Assembly (NCBI RefSeq): GCF_900186955.1
Contig: NZ_LT906438.1
Coordinates: forward strand, 3,720,001-3,784,000
Origin: Bacillus pumilus
GTDB taxonomy: Bacteria; Bacillota; Bacilli; Bacillales; Bacillaceae
Direction: 5' to 3'
DNA length: 64,000 nucleotides
Shown: piece by piece, positions 49,225-58,298 of the stretch
Numbering within the stretch: position 1 is the first letter of the stretch
Layout: each line of letters opens with the position of its first letter
Notes under the pieces: model-generated
Databases searched by the model: none
What the model saw: only the letters and a program-made list of their open reading frames with translations
Told to the model about the DNA's origin: nothing
Made by a program: the position numbers and the translations under genes

Positions 49225-49955
49225 CTGGTGACCTCCTCATTGGTAGCTAATGAAATAAAGGCATCCTCAAGTGATTTGGTGTTGGTACTTTCCATCAATT
49301 CAGCTGCTGTGCCAACTGCCTTTAATTTTCCTTTCGCCATCGTCACTATTCTATCCGAAAGGGCTGCTGCTTCCTCCATATAATGTGTCGTGAGAATGAT
49401 GGTCATGCTCCCCTTTAATTTCTCAATAGCACTCCATAGCTCACGCCTTGCGATGACATCGAGACCGAGAGTAGGTTCATCAAGGAAAAGGATTTGGGGG
49501 TCTGTAATGAGTGCCATTGCAATACTAAGTCTTCTTTGCATTCCTCCGGATAAGGTTTTAGCCTTCTTTTTTGATACCTCAGTCAAACGAAACGTACGAA
49601 GCATTTCCTCCACTTTGATATCCACCGTTTTCTTGTGGAACCCGTATATTTGAGCGATTAATTCAAGATTCTCTTTTACGGATAAATTAGGAGCTACTTC
49701 CGTTTCCTGTGGTGAAACATTAATCTGTTCTTTTACTGCGTAGGGATTAGAAACAATACTGTTACCAAGGATCGTTGCATCGCCGGTAGTAGGGATACTA
49801 AGACAGGTCAACATCTTGATCGTTGTCGTTTTACCTGCACCATTCACTCCAAGTAAAGTAAAAAGCTCGCCTTGTTCAATTGAAAGATTAAGAGAATCGA
49901 CTGCAATCTTTTCTTCGAATTTCTTTGTTAGATTCTTTGTTTGAATAGCAATCAT
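49221..49955 (-). CDS. ABC exporter ATP-binding protein
   Basis: ATPase of 244 residues with Walker A 'GVNGAGKTTTIK', signature 'LSGGMQRRLSIAMAL', Walker B 'ILFLDEPTLGLDV' and H-loop 'LTTHYMEEA'. Start and stop overlap both neighbours by four bases, so regulator, ATPase and permease form one tightly coupled operon, as in daunorubicin-type or lantibiotic-immunity exporters. Confidence 0.88.
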   Translation of the reverse strand: MIAIQTKNLTKKFEEKIAVDSLNLSIEQGELFTLLGVNGAGKTTTIKMLTCLSIPTTGDATILGNSIVSNPYAVKEQINVSPQETEVAPNLSVKENLELIAQIYGFHKKTVDIKVEEMLRTFRLTEVSKKKAKTLSGGMQRRLSIAMALITDPQILFLDEPTLGLDVIARRELWSAIEKLKGSMTIILTTHYMEEAAALSDRIVTMAKGKLKAVGTAAELMESTNTKSLEDAFISLATNEEVTR

Positions 49956-50389
49956 TCCTCATCCTCCTGACCTTCTTGTGCCTTATATATCTCGTCAGCA
50001 AACTGCAGGAAGTCCTCATTTCTTACAATGGCAATTCCTTGAGCTTCATCGCCCAACATCAACAAGCTGTCTCCAGGACAGATGTTGAATATCTCCCTCG
50101 CTTTTTTAGGAATGACAATTTGCCCTCGTTCGCCAACCTTTACAAGTCCAAATATGTGTTTTCCTTTTGGTTTCACCCCTGCCACTTCTGTACCATCCAA
50201 ATTATTCACGAGATCATCCAAAGCAACGCCATATAATTCAGCCAAAGCCTTACAATTGTTGATATCCGGCACAGTTTCTCCCGATTCCCATTTCGCAACA
50301 GCTTGCCTTGAAACACCAATTTTCTCAGCCACTTCTTCTTGTGTAAACCTGTGTATTTTTCGCATTTTTTTCAAATTCATATTGATCAT
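49952..50389 (-). CDS. XRE regulator fused to an AbrB/SpoVT domain
   Basis: Protein of 145 residues. An N-terminal lambda-type helix-turn-helix ('TQEEVAEKIGVSRQAVAKWE') is joined to a SpoVT/AbrB swapped-hairpin domain ('VKVGERGQIVIPKKAREIFN') about residues 75-120. GAAGGGTG precedes ATG 50389; the upstream TTG at 50443 has no ribosome site. First gene of the exporter operon, so probably its autoregulator. The two DNA-binding modules together could read an extended operator. Confidence 0.85.
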   Translation of the reverse strand: MINMNLKKMRKIHRFTQEEVAEKIGVSRQAVAKWESGETVPDINNCKALAELYGVALDDLVNNLDGTEVAGVKPKGKHIFGLVKVGERGQIVIPKKAREIFNICPGDSLLMLGDEAQGIAIVRNEDFLQFADEIYKAQEGQEDEE

Positions 50390-50503
50390 GTTTTTCACAC
50401 CCTTCAATACCATTATATAAGACTTATTCCAATCATCTACCAACTGAACATGACATCAGAAGTTATCTTCAAATTACATTTGGTTAAATGCCTAAGTTTA
50501 ATT

Positions 50504-50539
50504 AAAAAGTCCCCTCGAACTTAGTGGAGGGGACTTTTT
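50504..50539. terminator. Terminator downstream of the second XRE-membrane pair
   Basis: Stem AAAAAGTCCCCTC / GAGGGGACTTTTT with a 10-base loop. Confidence 0.85.
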
Positions 50540-50569
50540 GTGAATTCAGCTTAAAGCGATTTGATATCT

Positions 50570-50923
50570 TCAGCTAAAATCTTTCTTATATCGAACGGCT
50601 AGATAGATTCCTGAAGCGAGAGTTGCAAGAGCATATTTAAATAAAAAGAAGATTTGCCACATATATTCTTTTGGGAAAATCACATCGCACAAAATGACTC
50701 CGAATAACATACAGAGACAGCCTTTTAAAGAGATTTGGTTTGTTCTCTCATCAGCCTTCCCCATTTGCTTAAGAAATACGACTGTCAGAATCAATCCGAC
50801 TAAAAGCAATACAAATCCGATACCAAGAAGCAGATTCCAATTACCAGCTGAGGCTTCCACCCAGGTTTTTAAAGGATAAAAGATACTATTTGTGAGATCT
50901 CCCTTATTTTTCATTCTTCTCAT
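50570..50923 (-). CDS. Small membrane protein coupled to an XRE regulator
   Basis: Protein of about 117 residues with four hydrophobic helices and 'KADERTNQISLKGCLCMLFG', a DERT-type loop seen in DUF2178/DUF3796 proteins. Overlaps the end of the XRE gene by 20 bases. The likelier start is one of the Met codons near its beginning (MRRMKNKGD). Role unknown. Confidence 0.7.
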   Translation of the reverse strand: MRRMKNKGDLTNSIFYPLKTWVEASAGNWNLLLGIGFVLLLVGLILTVVFLKQMGKADERTNQISLKGCLCMLFGVILCDVIFPKEYMWQIFFLFKYALATLASGIYLAVRYKKDFS

Positions 50924-51152
50924 TTCCTTTCACATAAGTAAAAATATCGTTAACATCCACTTTGAAGAAATTCGCAATACGAAAGGCTAACAATAAGGTA
51001 GGAACATAATTTCCTTTTTCCATTACGAAAATGGTTTGTTTAGAAACACCGACTTTCTCAGCAAGCTCTTGCTGAGACATTCTGGCTAGCACTCGGTATT
51101 CATAGACCTTATTAGATATTGAATCACCAAAATCTCCCTTCATTTCCATCAC
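50904..51152 (-). CDS. XRE-family regulator
   Basis: Regulator of about 80 residues, mostly helix-turn-helix ('MSQQELAEKVGVSKQTIFVM'). It precedes and overlaps a small membrane protein, mirroring the pair at 27231-28114. In bacilli such YozG/YvaO-like regulators repress their partner membrane gene. Two Met codons (51152, 51149) are possible starts. Confidence 0.82.
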   Translation of the reverse strand: MMEMKGDFGDSISNKVYEYRVLARMSQQELAEKVGVSKQTIFVMEKGNYVPTLLLAFRIANFFKVDVNDIFTYVKGNEKNEK

Positions 51153-51255
51153 CTCTTAAAAAATCATAAACTAATCGTTTATAAAAGTAAAGTAAACTTA
51201 TATAAAATAATAATATACTTTTCAAAAAGGGATTTCTTTAAGGATAATTTCTTGA

Positions 51256-51537
51256 TCTTTAGACAAACACATTTGTGTTACAATCGGGTTCAGTAGAAGG
51301 AATAGGCCTTTTTTTGATTGGGCGGTTCACTATCCTGAACATTTAACAGCAGTCAAAGATGATACAGAAAAGAAAATGGTTTTTCTAGAACAAACCGTTG
51401 AATTTAAAGGAATTATCCGTATTGATGAGAATAATGAACTGCAAATGAAGCCGACTTGGGATTGTGTCATTATTATTAATGCAAAAAACATGTCCGACAC
51501 AGTTTGTGATGCAGAAGATGTTGTAGGTTTGCCGTAG
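51256..51537 (+). pseudogene. C-terminal fragment of an unidentified gene
   Basis: An open frame of 93 codons without a start codon in its first half. It encodes 'FDWAVHYPEHLTAVKDDTEK' and ends '...CDAEDVVGLP'. The first possible ATG is far inside. It is followed by a terminator on the same strand, so it looks like the remaining 3' end of a real gene whose front was lost. No family is recognised. Confidence 0.45.
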
Positions 51538-51544
51538 AAATTAA

Positions 51545-51586
51545 AAAAAGTCTCGTTTGAGGGAAATCACTCAAATGAGACTTTTT
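51545..51586. terminator. Bidirectional terminator
   Basis: Stem AAAAAGTCTC-TTTGAG / CTCAAA-GAGACTTTTT between the fragment and the MBL-fold gene. Confidence 0.85.
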
Positions 51587-51600
51587 TATTTAGTTAGTAT

Positions 51601-52449
51601 TTAATAACCATTTACAAAGTAAGCAATGGTTTCTACTTCATCTTCTTTCAGTTCTCTGTTCAAATGTGCTTGATATTCACTCACGATTCTCTGCCGATCT
51701 CCACCATAAAGATCAGTGTATTTCGCAATCATCCGAAGCTTGTCCGCTTCCTGACGAAACTCCTCTTTTGTCCACGGTCTTTGGTGTGAAGGAATATACG
51801 TATCGGCATCAAAAGCTTCTAACTCATCTAAAAGACGCATTATTTCTTTCAACGTATAATGTACTTTTTCGGCATACATTTTCGGATAAATGCAATCCCC
51901 AAGGAATAGAATTTTCTCTTCTTTCACATACACGATCACTGAATCCGCGGCATGATCGCCTCCAACATGTTGCACAACACAAGTGACCCCGCCAAGATCA
52001 ATTTCCATCCGATGGTCAAACGTGACATCCGGTAAAACTACTTTAATATCTCGATGATCCTGATATTCTTCCTTAATGGCCTTCGCACAGAACTCAATCT
52101 CAGTTCCTTCCCTCACCCGCTCATCAATCGCCTCATCTGACCAAGAAAACGGAAGAATCTTCTCCATTTCCATTCTGGTTTTTGCTGAAGCAATTGAAAC
52201 CGTATCAGGCAGCGCAGGCAGACCAAAAATATGATCCCAATGCCAATGCGTGAGGACAACCATATCGGGCTTGGCGTTCTCGTGCTTTAAAGTTTTTTGA
52301 ATGAAATAGTTCGCATGATCTTTTGAGTTACCAGCATCGATCATTAATGTTTTGTTATTGCCTACAACCATGCCTAGGATGGGACGGTCGGTTCGTGATA
52401 CGGGTGAGATGTAGGAGGAGGTTTGGCCTATTTTTTTGATTGTGTGCAT
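51601..52449 (-). CDS. MBL-fold metallo-hydrolase
   Basis: Protein of 282 residues of the metallo-beta-lactamase fold. Metal ligands are visible in 'LTHWHWDHIFG' (HxHxDH motif, about residue 67-72), 'HVGGDHAADSV', 'LFLGDCIYP' and 'PSHQRP'. It probably hydrolyses an ester, thioester or lactone, but the substrate is not predictable. The C-terminal helices are typical of stand-alone Bacillus members. The ribosome site is weak. Single gene. Confidence 0.87.
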   Translation of the reverse strand: MHTIKKIGQTSSYISPVSRTDRPILGMVVGNNKTLMIDAGNSKDHANYFIQKTLKHENAKPDMVVLTHWHWDHIFGLPALPDTVSIASAKTRMEMEKILPFSWSDEAIDERVREGTEIEFCAKAIKEEYQDHRDIKVVLPDVTFDHRMEIDLGGVTCVVQHVGGDHAADSVIVYVKEEKILFLGDCIYPKMYAEKVHYTLKEIMRLLDELEAFDADTYIPSHQRPWTKEEFRQEADKLRMIAKYTDLYGGDRQRIVSEYQAHLNRELKEDEVETIAYFVNGY

Positions 52450-52518
52450 GGTGTGCCTGCTTTCTAATATTTTTAAGTTTTATCCCCGTTGAATTGTTAT
52501 GCGCTACTTAATCAAATA

Positions 52519-54348
52519 TTATTTCTTTAACAAATGTTTGGCTAACTTTCGATCTTCTTTATCATCCGTCTTAATGGAAATATGTTCAATCAATTCCCTT
52601 GTGGCCGCTTGCTGCGAATACGAAGGAGACCATTCTTTTAATACACTTAAAGCATGATACTGTAAATTTCCATCATCTGATCTAAGTGCAGCTTGAATCA
52701 ATGACAATCCTACACCTTCGTGTTCATATAAATCTTGCACAATATATTGTAGACAAGCCACTTCATCATCGGAGAGGTTTAATAACGATAAATGTGTTTC
52801 TGCAAATGTGCAAAGCTCTCTAATATGCTGGTGATGATTTGTGTCCATCACAGCAAAGTAAATTTCACTATTTGCCGGATCTTTCTCAAGTAAAGCAAAT
52901 AGATGCTCAATCACATCTAAACGATAAAAGAGAGCGATTTTAAGTGCTTGAGAGCTAAAACACTGTTGTAACGTATCGATTGCAAGCTTTGGCCATCTAT
53001 TGTCATTGATAAACGGTTGAACCGCTTTCTGGATAGCCTTATAATCGTCCTGTGTCCATGAGTCATTCAATCGGTCTTCCCAAATCTCTTGATCATCATT
53101 TAAAAACTCATTTATTTTCAATATTGGATAAAAGTCCTCAATTGCTTGGCAGTGCTTATGAGCATGGTGAATAAAACGGCAAAGAACTGAGCTTGCATTT
53201 GGATACTCTTCAATACCGTAGATAGAAACCTCATCTTCTAGTAGTGCTTGAATGATGAGACTCGCTCCATTATATAATTCTTTGGAAATTTCATCTTCGG
53301 ATAAAGCTGTTTCCAGATCACCTTTAAGAACGCAAGTATAGGCTAAGTATTCATTCATTATTGTATTTTCGCAGCCCTTTGTTAGTAACCAACGTTTTAT
53401 TTCTGGCGTCGAGGCTTCCAATTGCTCAACAGCCGAAATTTTCCCCCATCCATTAACGGACTTTGCAAGACGCCAAACTTGTTCGTTTCCTTGAAATGTG
53501 CCATTCTTCAATGCAAACACGACATAAGAAGTAAATTCTTCGTGCATACCTATTGTGAATAAGAGCTCTTTGTATTTTTCGCAGTTCGTACATCCCAGTA
53601 TCATAACTGCAAATTTGACTACCTCCCGATGTTCTGCATGTTCAAGAAGCCATAACGCTTCTTGCTGTACAAGAGACTCATCCCATTGTGTTTGCTGAAA
53701 TCGGTTAATTAACTCACTGCTGCGACTCGCAATATTGTTAGAAATGATTTTTTCATATGTTTTCTTTCTTGTTTCATTTGTAGGATGATTTAGTTGTTTT
53801 TCAAAAAGCTTCAATAATTTCTTCACATAAAAAGGAGCAGGTCGTTCATCTACATAATAATCAGATAAACCGGGAGCCAATCGTGGTTCATTTTCGTCAA
53901 ATAAATAATCTTCATCGGGTAAACGATCATCTACTATTTTATGATATGTTTGAATTTGTTGTTGAATAAAGGGGACGATTTTCTCTTTATGATCCCATGG
54001 TAGAAATTCTATCTTCATTGAATCATCTAGAACCGTTTCATGATCTACCTTCACCATACAACGAAATCGTACATACCCGCCAAGTTTAACGGACACCTTG
54101 TGTTGCGTACCATCTTGAAGTTCCAATATCCCTGACAATTTTGAATATGGAATTATATGAGACAATACACTTTTCCGTTGCTTTTTATCAACTGTCATAC
54201 CATCAATGATAAGTTGTTCTTCTTTTAATTGATTTATAATTTCTATAGAATGCCCTTTATATTTAATTTTCCATGTTTTATTTATTTCTTTTTCTACGTC
54301 TTTTATTACGTTACGTATTTCACGTTTAAAGTCAGCTTTAAAGCTCAT
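52519..54348 (-). CDS. Large helical-repeat protein, unknown
   Basis: Soluble protein of 609 residues. The first 130 residues form a mixed alpha-beta domain ('GHSIEIINQLKEEQLIIDGM', 'LELQDGTQHKVSVKLGGYVR'); the rest is a long row of amphipathic helices like HEAT/ARM repeats ('QEALWLLEHAEHREVVKFAV', 'YHALSVLKEWSPSYSQQAAT'). Similar Bacillus proteins have carried the doubtful label limonene hydroxylase; no redox motif is visible here. AAGGAG precedes ATG 54348. Single gene. Confidence 0.65.
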   Translation of the reverse strand: MSFKADFKREIRNVIKDVEKEINKTWKIKYKGHSIEIINQLKEEQLIIDGMTVDKKQRKSVLSHIIPYSKLSGILELQDGTQHKVSVKLGGYVRFRCMVKVDHETVLDDSMKIEFLPWDHKEKIVPFIQQQIQTYHKIVDDRLPDEDYLFDENEPRLAPGLSDYYVDERPAPFYVKKLLKLFEKQLNHPTNETRKKTYEKIISNNIASRSSELINRFQQTQWDESLVQQEALWLLEHAEHREVVKFAVMILGCTNCEKYKELLFTIGMHEEFTSYVVFALKNGTFQGNEQVWRLAKSVNGWGKISAVEQLEASTPEIKRWLLTKGCENTIMNEYLAYTCVLKGDLETALSEDEISKELYNGASLIIQALLEDEVSIYGIEEYPNASSVLCRFIHHAHKHCQAIEDFYPILKINEFLNDDQEIWEDRLNDSWTQDDYKAIQKAVQPFINDNRWPKLAIDTLQQCFSSQALKIALFYRLDVIEHLFALLEKDPANSEIYFAVMDTNHHQHIRELCTFAETHLSLLNLSDDEVACLQYIVQDLYEHEGVGLSLIQAALRSDDGNLQYHALSVLKEWSPSYSQQAATRELIEHISIKTDDKEDRKLAKHLLKK

Positions 54349-54892
54349 GGAATTCTCCTTAAAGTAATTTATGGCTAAGATTATGATCAGTGAATGTTGT
54401 TATTACTATGTTTTTAATATTTGCTTTCATTTTATATAATACGATATTTAATAAAGAAAATCTTTAAATAATAAACTTATAAAAAATAAATTTCCCTTAC
54501 CTTTCCTAGTTATTATTCTGAATAAAAATAAGCTTTTAATTTATGATATAACTCATTGACATACTACCAATCAATTATCAATTCAAGAATCGCTTAAATA
54601 TCTATTTAAAGATTTTTGAACCCTGAATAGGTTAATATTTTTATTTTAAGTTTTTACTGGCGACATCTTTAAATGCCAAAGCAGCGCTTACTATTTGTCC
54701 TACGATAAAAGTAATCACAACTGATTTATCAGATCGAAACCTCTAAATATAAAAATACAGATGCAACTTAAAAAATAAGAAAAAAGTCATTATTAAATTT
54801 CATTTAAAACATTATTATTTACTTATTTTATCTTTTCATCATTTAACAGCGTGTATAGCTATGTTAGTATGGCATCCAAAGGAGGATGATAA
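54349..54892. other. AT-rich intergenic region with a decayed fragment
   Basis: On minus, codons from about 54750 down to 54649 read 'VVITFIVGQIVSAALAFKDV' then 'ASKNLK' and a stop, related to the ORF at 57835-58065 ('FVITFIV...AALAF'). No start codon is present. The rest is AT-rich and should hold the promoter of the secreted-peptide gene. Confidence 0.45.
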
Positions 54893-55441
54893 GTGATGAA
54901 TATTAAATTAAAAAGCACCCTAATCAAATTGGCAGCCTCGCTATTTCTGATGAGCGCCGTAGCTCTCCCTATTTCACCTAAAGATGCAAATGCCACAAAG
55001 TCACAAGCCACATATAAAGTGGAGAACCTTAATGATAGTGAATTAAAGATGACGTTCGATCATGCTGATGTTCATATCGATTCTAAAGGAAATGCGATAT
55101 TGGAAGATCAAATAACGAATGAAAAACAAGTTCTCCCTAAAACATCGACCGATAAAAACGATCATCCTGTTACTTTGCATTACGAAAAAATTAAAAATGG
55201 GATTTTGATTAAAGTTGTGAGTGAAAAAACGAGCGGAAAAATCAGTACTCAATCTGTTGGAAAATGTATTCTAGGTACTAGTGGTGGGGCAGTAACCGGA
55301 GGTGGTACACTTGGTCTTGCTGGTGCTGCTGTAGGAACTGTCACGATACCTGGTATCGGAACTGTAGGCGCTGGTGCAGTTGGTGCAATCACAGGTACTG
55401 TTGGTGGAGCAATGACAGGAGCTGCTGCATCTTGTTTTTAA
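54893..55441 (+). CDS. Secreted precursor with Gly/Ala-rich two-Cys C-terminus, bacteriocin-like
   Basis: Precursor of 182 residues: signal peptide (about 1-34, cleavage after 'DANA'), a charged middle region (35-120), and a C-terminal 60-residue stretch with almost no charge, rich in Gly, Ala, Thr and Val with GxxxG spacing, bracketed by Cys125 and Cys181 ('VGKCILGTSGGAVTGGG', 'GAMTGAAASCF'). This layout (export signal, pro-region, hydrophobic disulfide-closed peptide) recalls SdpC-like toxins and class II bacteriocins, without recognisable sequence identity. AAAGGAGG precedes GTG 54893/ATG 54896. A 53-residue membrane gene follows. Confidence 0.72.
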   Translation: MMNIKLKSTLIKLAASLFLMSAVALPISPKDANATKSQATYKVENLNDSELKMTFDHADVHIDSKGNAILEDQITNEKQVLPKTSTDKNDHPVTLHYEKIKNGILIKVVSEKTSGKISTQSVGKCILGTSGGAVTGGGTLGLAGAAVGTVTIPGIGTVGAGAVGAITGTVGGAMTGAAASCF

Positions 55442-55489
55442 TGAAGTGCAAAAAGGGTACTCTCTTTTTATCCTAAAGGGAAGGTGATC

Positions 55490-55651
55490 ATGGTGTATAA
55501 AATCATCATTCCATCTATACTAATCATTTTTTTTCTCTGGATTCTATTACAGATTTCACTAGAGATGAGCATATTTAAGAATCCAATGAATTATTTTATC
55601 TTATTCATTCTTTTCTTTCTTATTATTAAGCTGGTAAAAGAGAAACAATAG
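55490..55651 (+). CDS. 53-residue membrane protein, putative immunity partner
   Basis: Two-helix membrane protein starting 'MVYKIIIPSILIIFFLWILL' with AAGGTGATC as ribosome site, 48 bases after the secreted precursor. Too short for many ORF callers. A clear relative is encoded alone at 39948-40109. Small hydrophobic proteins behind bacteriocin genes are usually immunity proteins; that role is inferred from position and shape. Confidence 0.7.
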   Translation: MVYKIIIPSILIIFFLWILLQISLEMSIFKNPMNYFILFILFFLIIKLVKEKQ

Positions 55652-55670
55652 GAACTTATGGGATGTGCTA

Positions 55671-55696
55671 GAGGAGATGAATAAATTCATCTCCTC
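55671..55696 (+). terminator. Hairpin after the peptide-membrane pair
   Basis: Perfect 12-bp stem GAGGAGATGAAT / ATTCATCTCCTC with a 2-base loop. The T tract is weak. It may end transcripts from both sides. Confidence 0.6.
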
Positions 55697-55759
55697 ATAT
55701 TTAAAAACTCCTAGACACACCACTTCAATAAACGAAAATCTCTTAATAAGCTTCGAATT

Positions 55760-57646
55760 TTATTTATAGTCTAATATCGGCTCTTTACCCTTTACATCTT
55801 CAAAATACTTAGTAAACGATGAAACACCTGAATAAGATATTGATAAATACTCTTTAGCACGAGTCATTCCTATATACATTAAAGACACTTCTTTTTCTTG
55901 ATCCTCTTCATACTTTAATGGCATTAAATCAGCTTTCACAATAAAAACTGAGTGGAAGTCGAGACCTTTACTACTATCGAGGGAACAAATTTTGACTGTC
56001 TCTTCCTCTGGATTGAACTTATGTTTGGTTGCACCATTTTCAGTTATCCAATTGTAAGGAATATTCTTTGTTTGAAATGCCGATTGAATCGCGGATATAT
56101 AATGACTATTATGCCCCTTTATACGATATAAAATGGCCATTTCAGAGTAAGGTATGTTCTTTTCAAAATGTTGATCCACTATCTGTTTAGTAATTTCCTC
56201 TATTTCTTCATTAAAGGTTTTACATCTTAAAAGATCTACCTCTGGTCCTTTACGTTTCGTCTTTTTTGGAGGGATGATTTCGATTGTCTCTGTCTGTTCT
56301 TGTTTTAATTTAAGATCTAAAGCTCTATGGCTATCGTAAAATTTCCATCCAAAATCCACAATTTGTGACGTATTACGATAATTTATATTTAAGATTCTAG
56401 ACCTACCTCTAAAATCAAGCCCCGTATCTTTCACATAGCTTCTATTTTTCCGATAGATATCTTGCGCTCTATCTTCTACTAAAAGTAAAGATTGCGTCTC
56501 TTGATCTAAGCATAAACTGATGAGATGCAGCCAGCTCCCTTCAAAGTCCTGCCCTTCGTCAATTAAAATGGCATCATACTTTACAGGAGTTAAAGCATCA
56601 TTTTCTATCTTTTCAATGTAATCATCTATCTCAAGTTCTGAAATACCATGCTCTTTTTTAATCCAGTGATGAAAATTTAATATTTGTATATTATTTAAAT
56701 TTGGTGTCTTTCTATGATCGGATGTCAGAAAATCATCTGGTTCTGTAAATTTAGAATGAATCATTTGTTTAATATTTTGTTTCAAAGCTACATTGTAACA
56801 GAGTATTAATATCTTCCAATTCGGAAGTTGTTCAGCTAACATTTTTGCTCGAGTCGCTAAGATTAAGGTTTTACCGCTTCCTGCTACTCCTCTAATTAGC
56901 CGATGTTTATCACCAATCTGTTTAGCCAAGTTTTCTTGATGCAGATCCATCGTTTTAATGTTGCGAAAAGATAATAACAGTTTTTCTTGGTATGGGACTG
57001 GTTCAACATCTGCTCCAACGCGTATTTCTTTGTATAGATGATAACGAATCCTTTCTAATTCGTCAGATGATAATGGCGTATTTAACTTGAAAGGCACATG
57101 AAACATATCAAACAATTTTTCTATTAAGATCTCAGGATCAAAATGGTCATTATCCGGATCAATCTGATCACGCGATAAAATAAAATGTGGATTAATAACC
57201 TCATATACTTTATTTTTTAAAAGTTGTTCTTCATGAAGCCTAGTGAAGACGACACCATAACCATAAGGAAACTTTAATTTAAACTGATATTTCCCTTCTG
57301 TATTGATTAAATCAATGTCTTTCTCAAGCATATCTTTTATTTTAAAAGCATACTCTCTTGATTGAACTAGGGGACTCTTCACTCTATGTAAATCACCAGA
57401 AGAATTTAAAATGCCCCAGGTATTATCGTTTAGCTCTCTTATTGTATTTTTGGTGTAATCTTTTACTTCCAAAACTAATACTCCTAAATCAGGACCAATT
57501 ATCACAAAGTCTGGTCTAAATCCATTGATATTAGGCTCATAATGAACAATATAATCATCGGGTAGATATTCCTTTAATGTTCGAAATAAAATTCGTTCTC
57601 CTGCAGTAGCAGTACTTTTAATACTTTCTGGTAATGTAATTGCCAT
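55760..57646 (-). CDS. NERD-nuclease UvrD-like helicase
   Basis: Protein of 628 residues. An N-terminal NERD domain (about 15-130, 'GFRPDFVIIGPDLGVLVLEV' with the D-(x)n-ExK nuclease pattern) precedes a superfamily 1 helicase: Walker A 'GVAGSGKTLIL' near 252, Walker B 'DAILIDEGQDF', and 'SLDSSKGLDFHSVFIV' plus 'MYIGMTRAKEYL' in the C-terminal motor. Such stand-alone NERD helicases occur in genomic islands and some defence loci. It is encoded alone in an AT-rich segment. Confidence 0.88.
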   Translation of the reverse strand: MAITLPESIKSTATAGERILFRTLKEYLPDDYIVHYEPNINGFRPDFVIIGPDLGVLVLEVKDYTKNTIRELNDNTWGILNSSGDLHRVKSPLVQSREYAFKIKDMLEKDIDLINTEGKYQFKLKFPYGYGVVFTRLHEEQLLKNKVYEVINPHFILSRDQIDPDNDHFDPEILIEKLFDMFHVPFKLNTPLSSDELERIRYHLYKEIRVGADVEPVPYQEKLLLSFRNIKTMDLHQENLAKQIGDKHRLIRGVAGSGKTLILATRAKMLAEQLPNWKILILCYNVALKQNIKQMIHSKFTEPDDFLTSDHRKTPNLNNIQILNFHHWIKKEHGISELEIDDYIEKIENDALTPVKYDAILIDEGQDFEGSWLHLISLCLDQETQSLLLVEDRAQDIYRKNRSYVKDTGLDFRGRSRILNINYRNTSQIVDFGWKFYDSHRALDLKLKQEQTETIEIIPPKKTKRKGPEVDLLRCKTFNEEIEEITKQIVDQHFEKNIPYSEMAILYRIKGHNSHYISAIQSAFQTKNIPYNWITENGATKHKFNPEEETVKICSLDSSKGLDFHSVFIVKADLMPLKYEEDQEKEVSLMYIGMTRAKEYLSISYSGVSSFTKYFEDVKGKEPILDYK

Positions 57647-57783
57647 TCATACTACAACCCTCTATTATCCTTATAATCCATATATCGGATTAATATGGAT
57701 TGTTTTAACTTCGCATATTACATTAATAGGATTATTTAAGAAATGAACGTTAAGATGTTTGTTAGAAAGATATATGAAAAATC

Positions 57784-57818
57784 AAAAAGCTCTTAAATTA
57801 ATAATTTAAGAGCTTTTT
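57784..57818. terminator. Strong bidirectional terminator-like hairpin
   Basis: Perfect 16-bp stem AAAAAGCTCTTAAATT / AATTTAAGAGCTTTTT with a 3-base loop. It follows the small minus-strand ORF at 57835. Confidence 0.8.
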
Positions 57819-57834
57819 GTATCTGTATATACTT

Positions 57835-58065
57835 TTAATGACTTTTATTTTTATTGAATTTGTGAATGATCGCTTTATATACAATATACACCAGATACAT
57901 TACATAGCCTAAAACAAATGTAATTACTAAATCTTTAAATGCCAAGCTTGTCCCTTTTTGTGTAATGATACTCCATATTAGGGGTAGTATTTCTACAGTG
58001 AATGCCAATGCAGCTCCTAATATTGAAGGTAATACGATAAAAGTAATAACAAATGATTGAATTAT
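57835..58065 (-). pseudogene. Two-helix membrane protein ORF lacking ATG (ATA at start position)
   Basis: A 76-codon open frame reading 'IIQSFVITFIVLPSILGAAL' onward to 'IIHKFNKNKSH', with two or three hydrophobic helices. AAAGGAG lies 8 bases before an ATA codon at 58065, exactly where an ATG is expected; the codon is probably a mutated start, unless ATA is used. A related, more decayed piece lies at 54649-54750. No known family. The rest of the 57647-58298 gap is AT-rich and shows nothing else. Confidence 0.5.
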
Positions 58066-58298
58066 CCTCTTCTCCTTTAAGAATTTTTACAATTAATTTC
58101 TATTAACCGCCCAATTACTTTGATTTGAATTTGGTCTATTTATTTTAAGGCTCGCCTTGATATATGAAATTCAGGCTTTGTTATCCCAAATTATATTTAA
58201 TTATTTAAAAAGGATTGAATAAAATAGAATTTTACATATCAATCAAGAGTTTATTCTGTTATCTAATAGTACCTTCGAGAATAACTCATCTTTATAAA

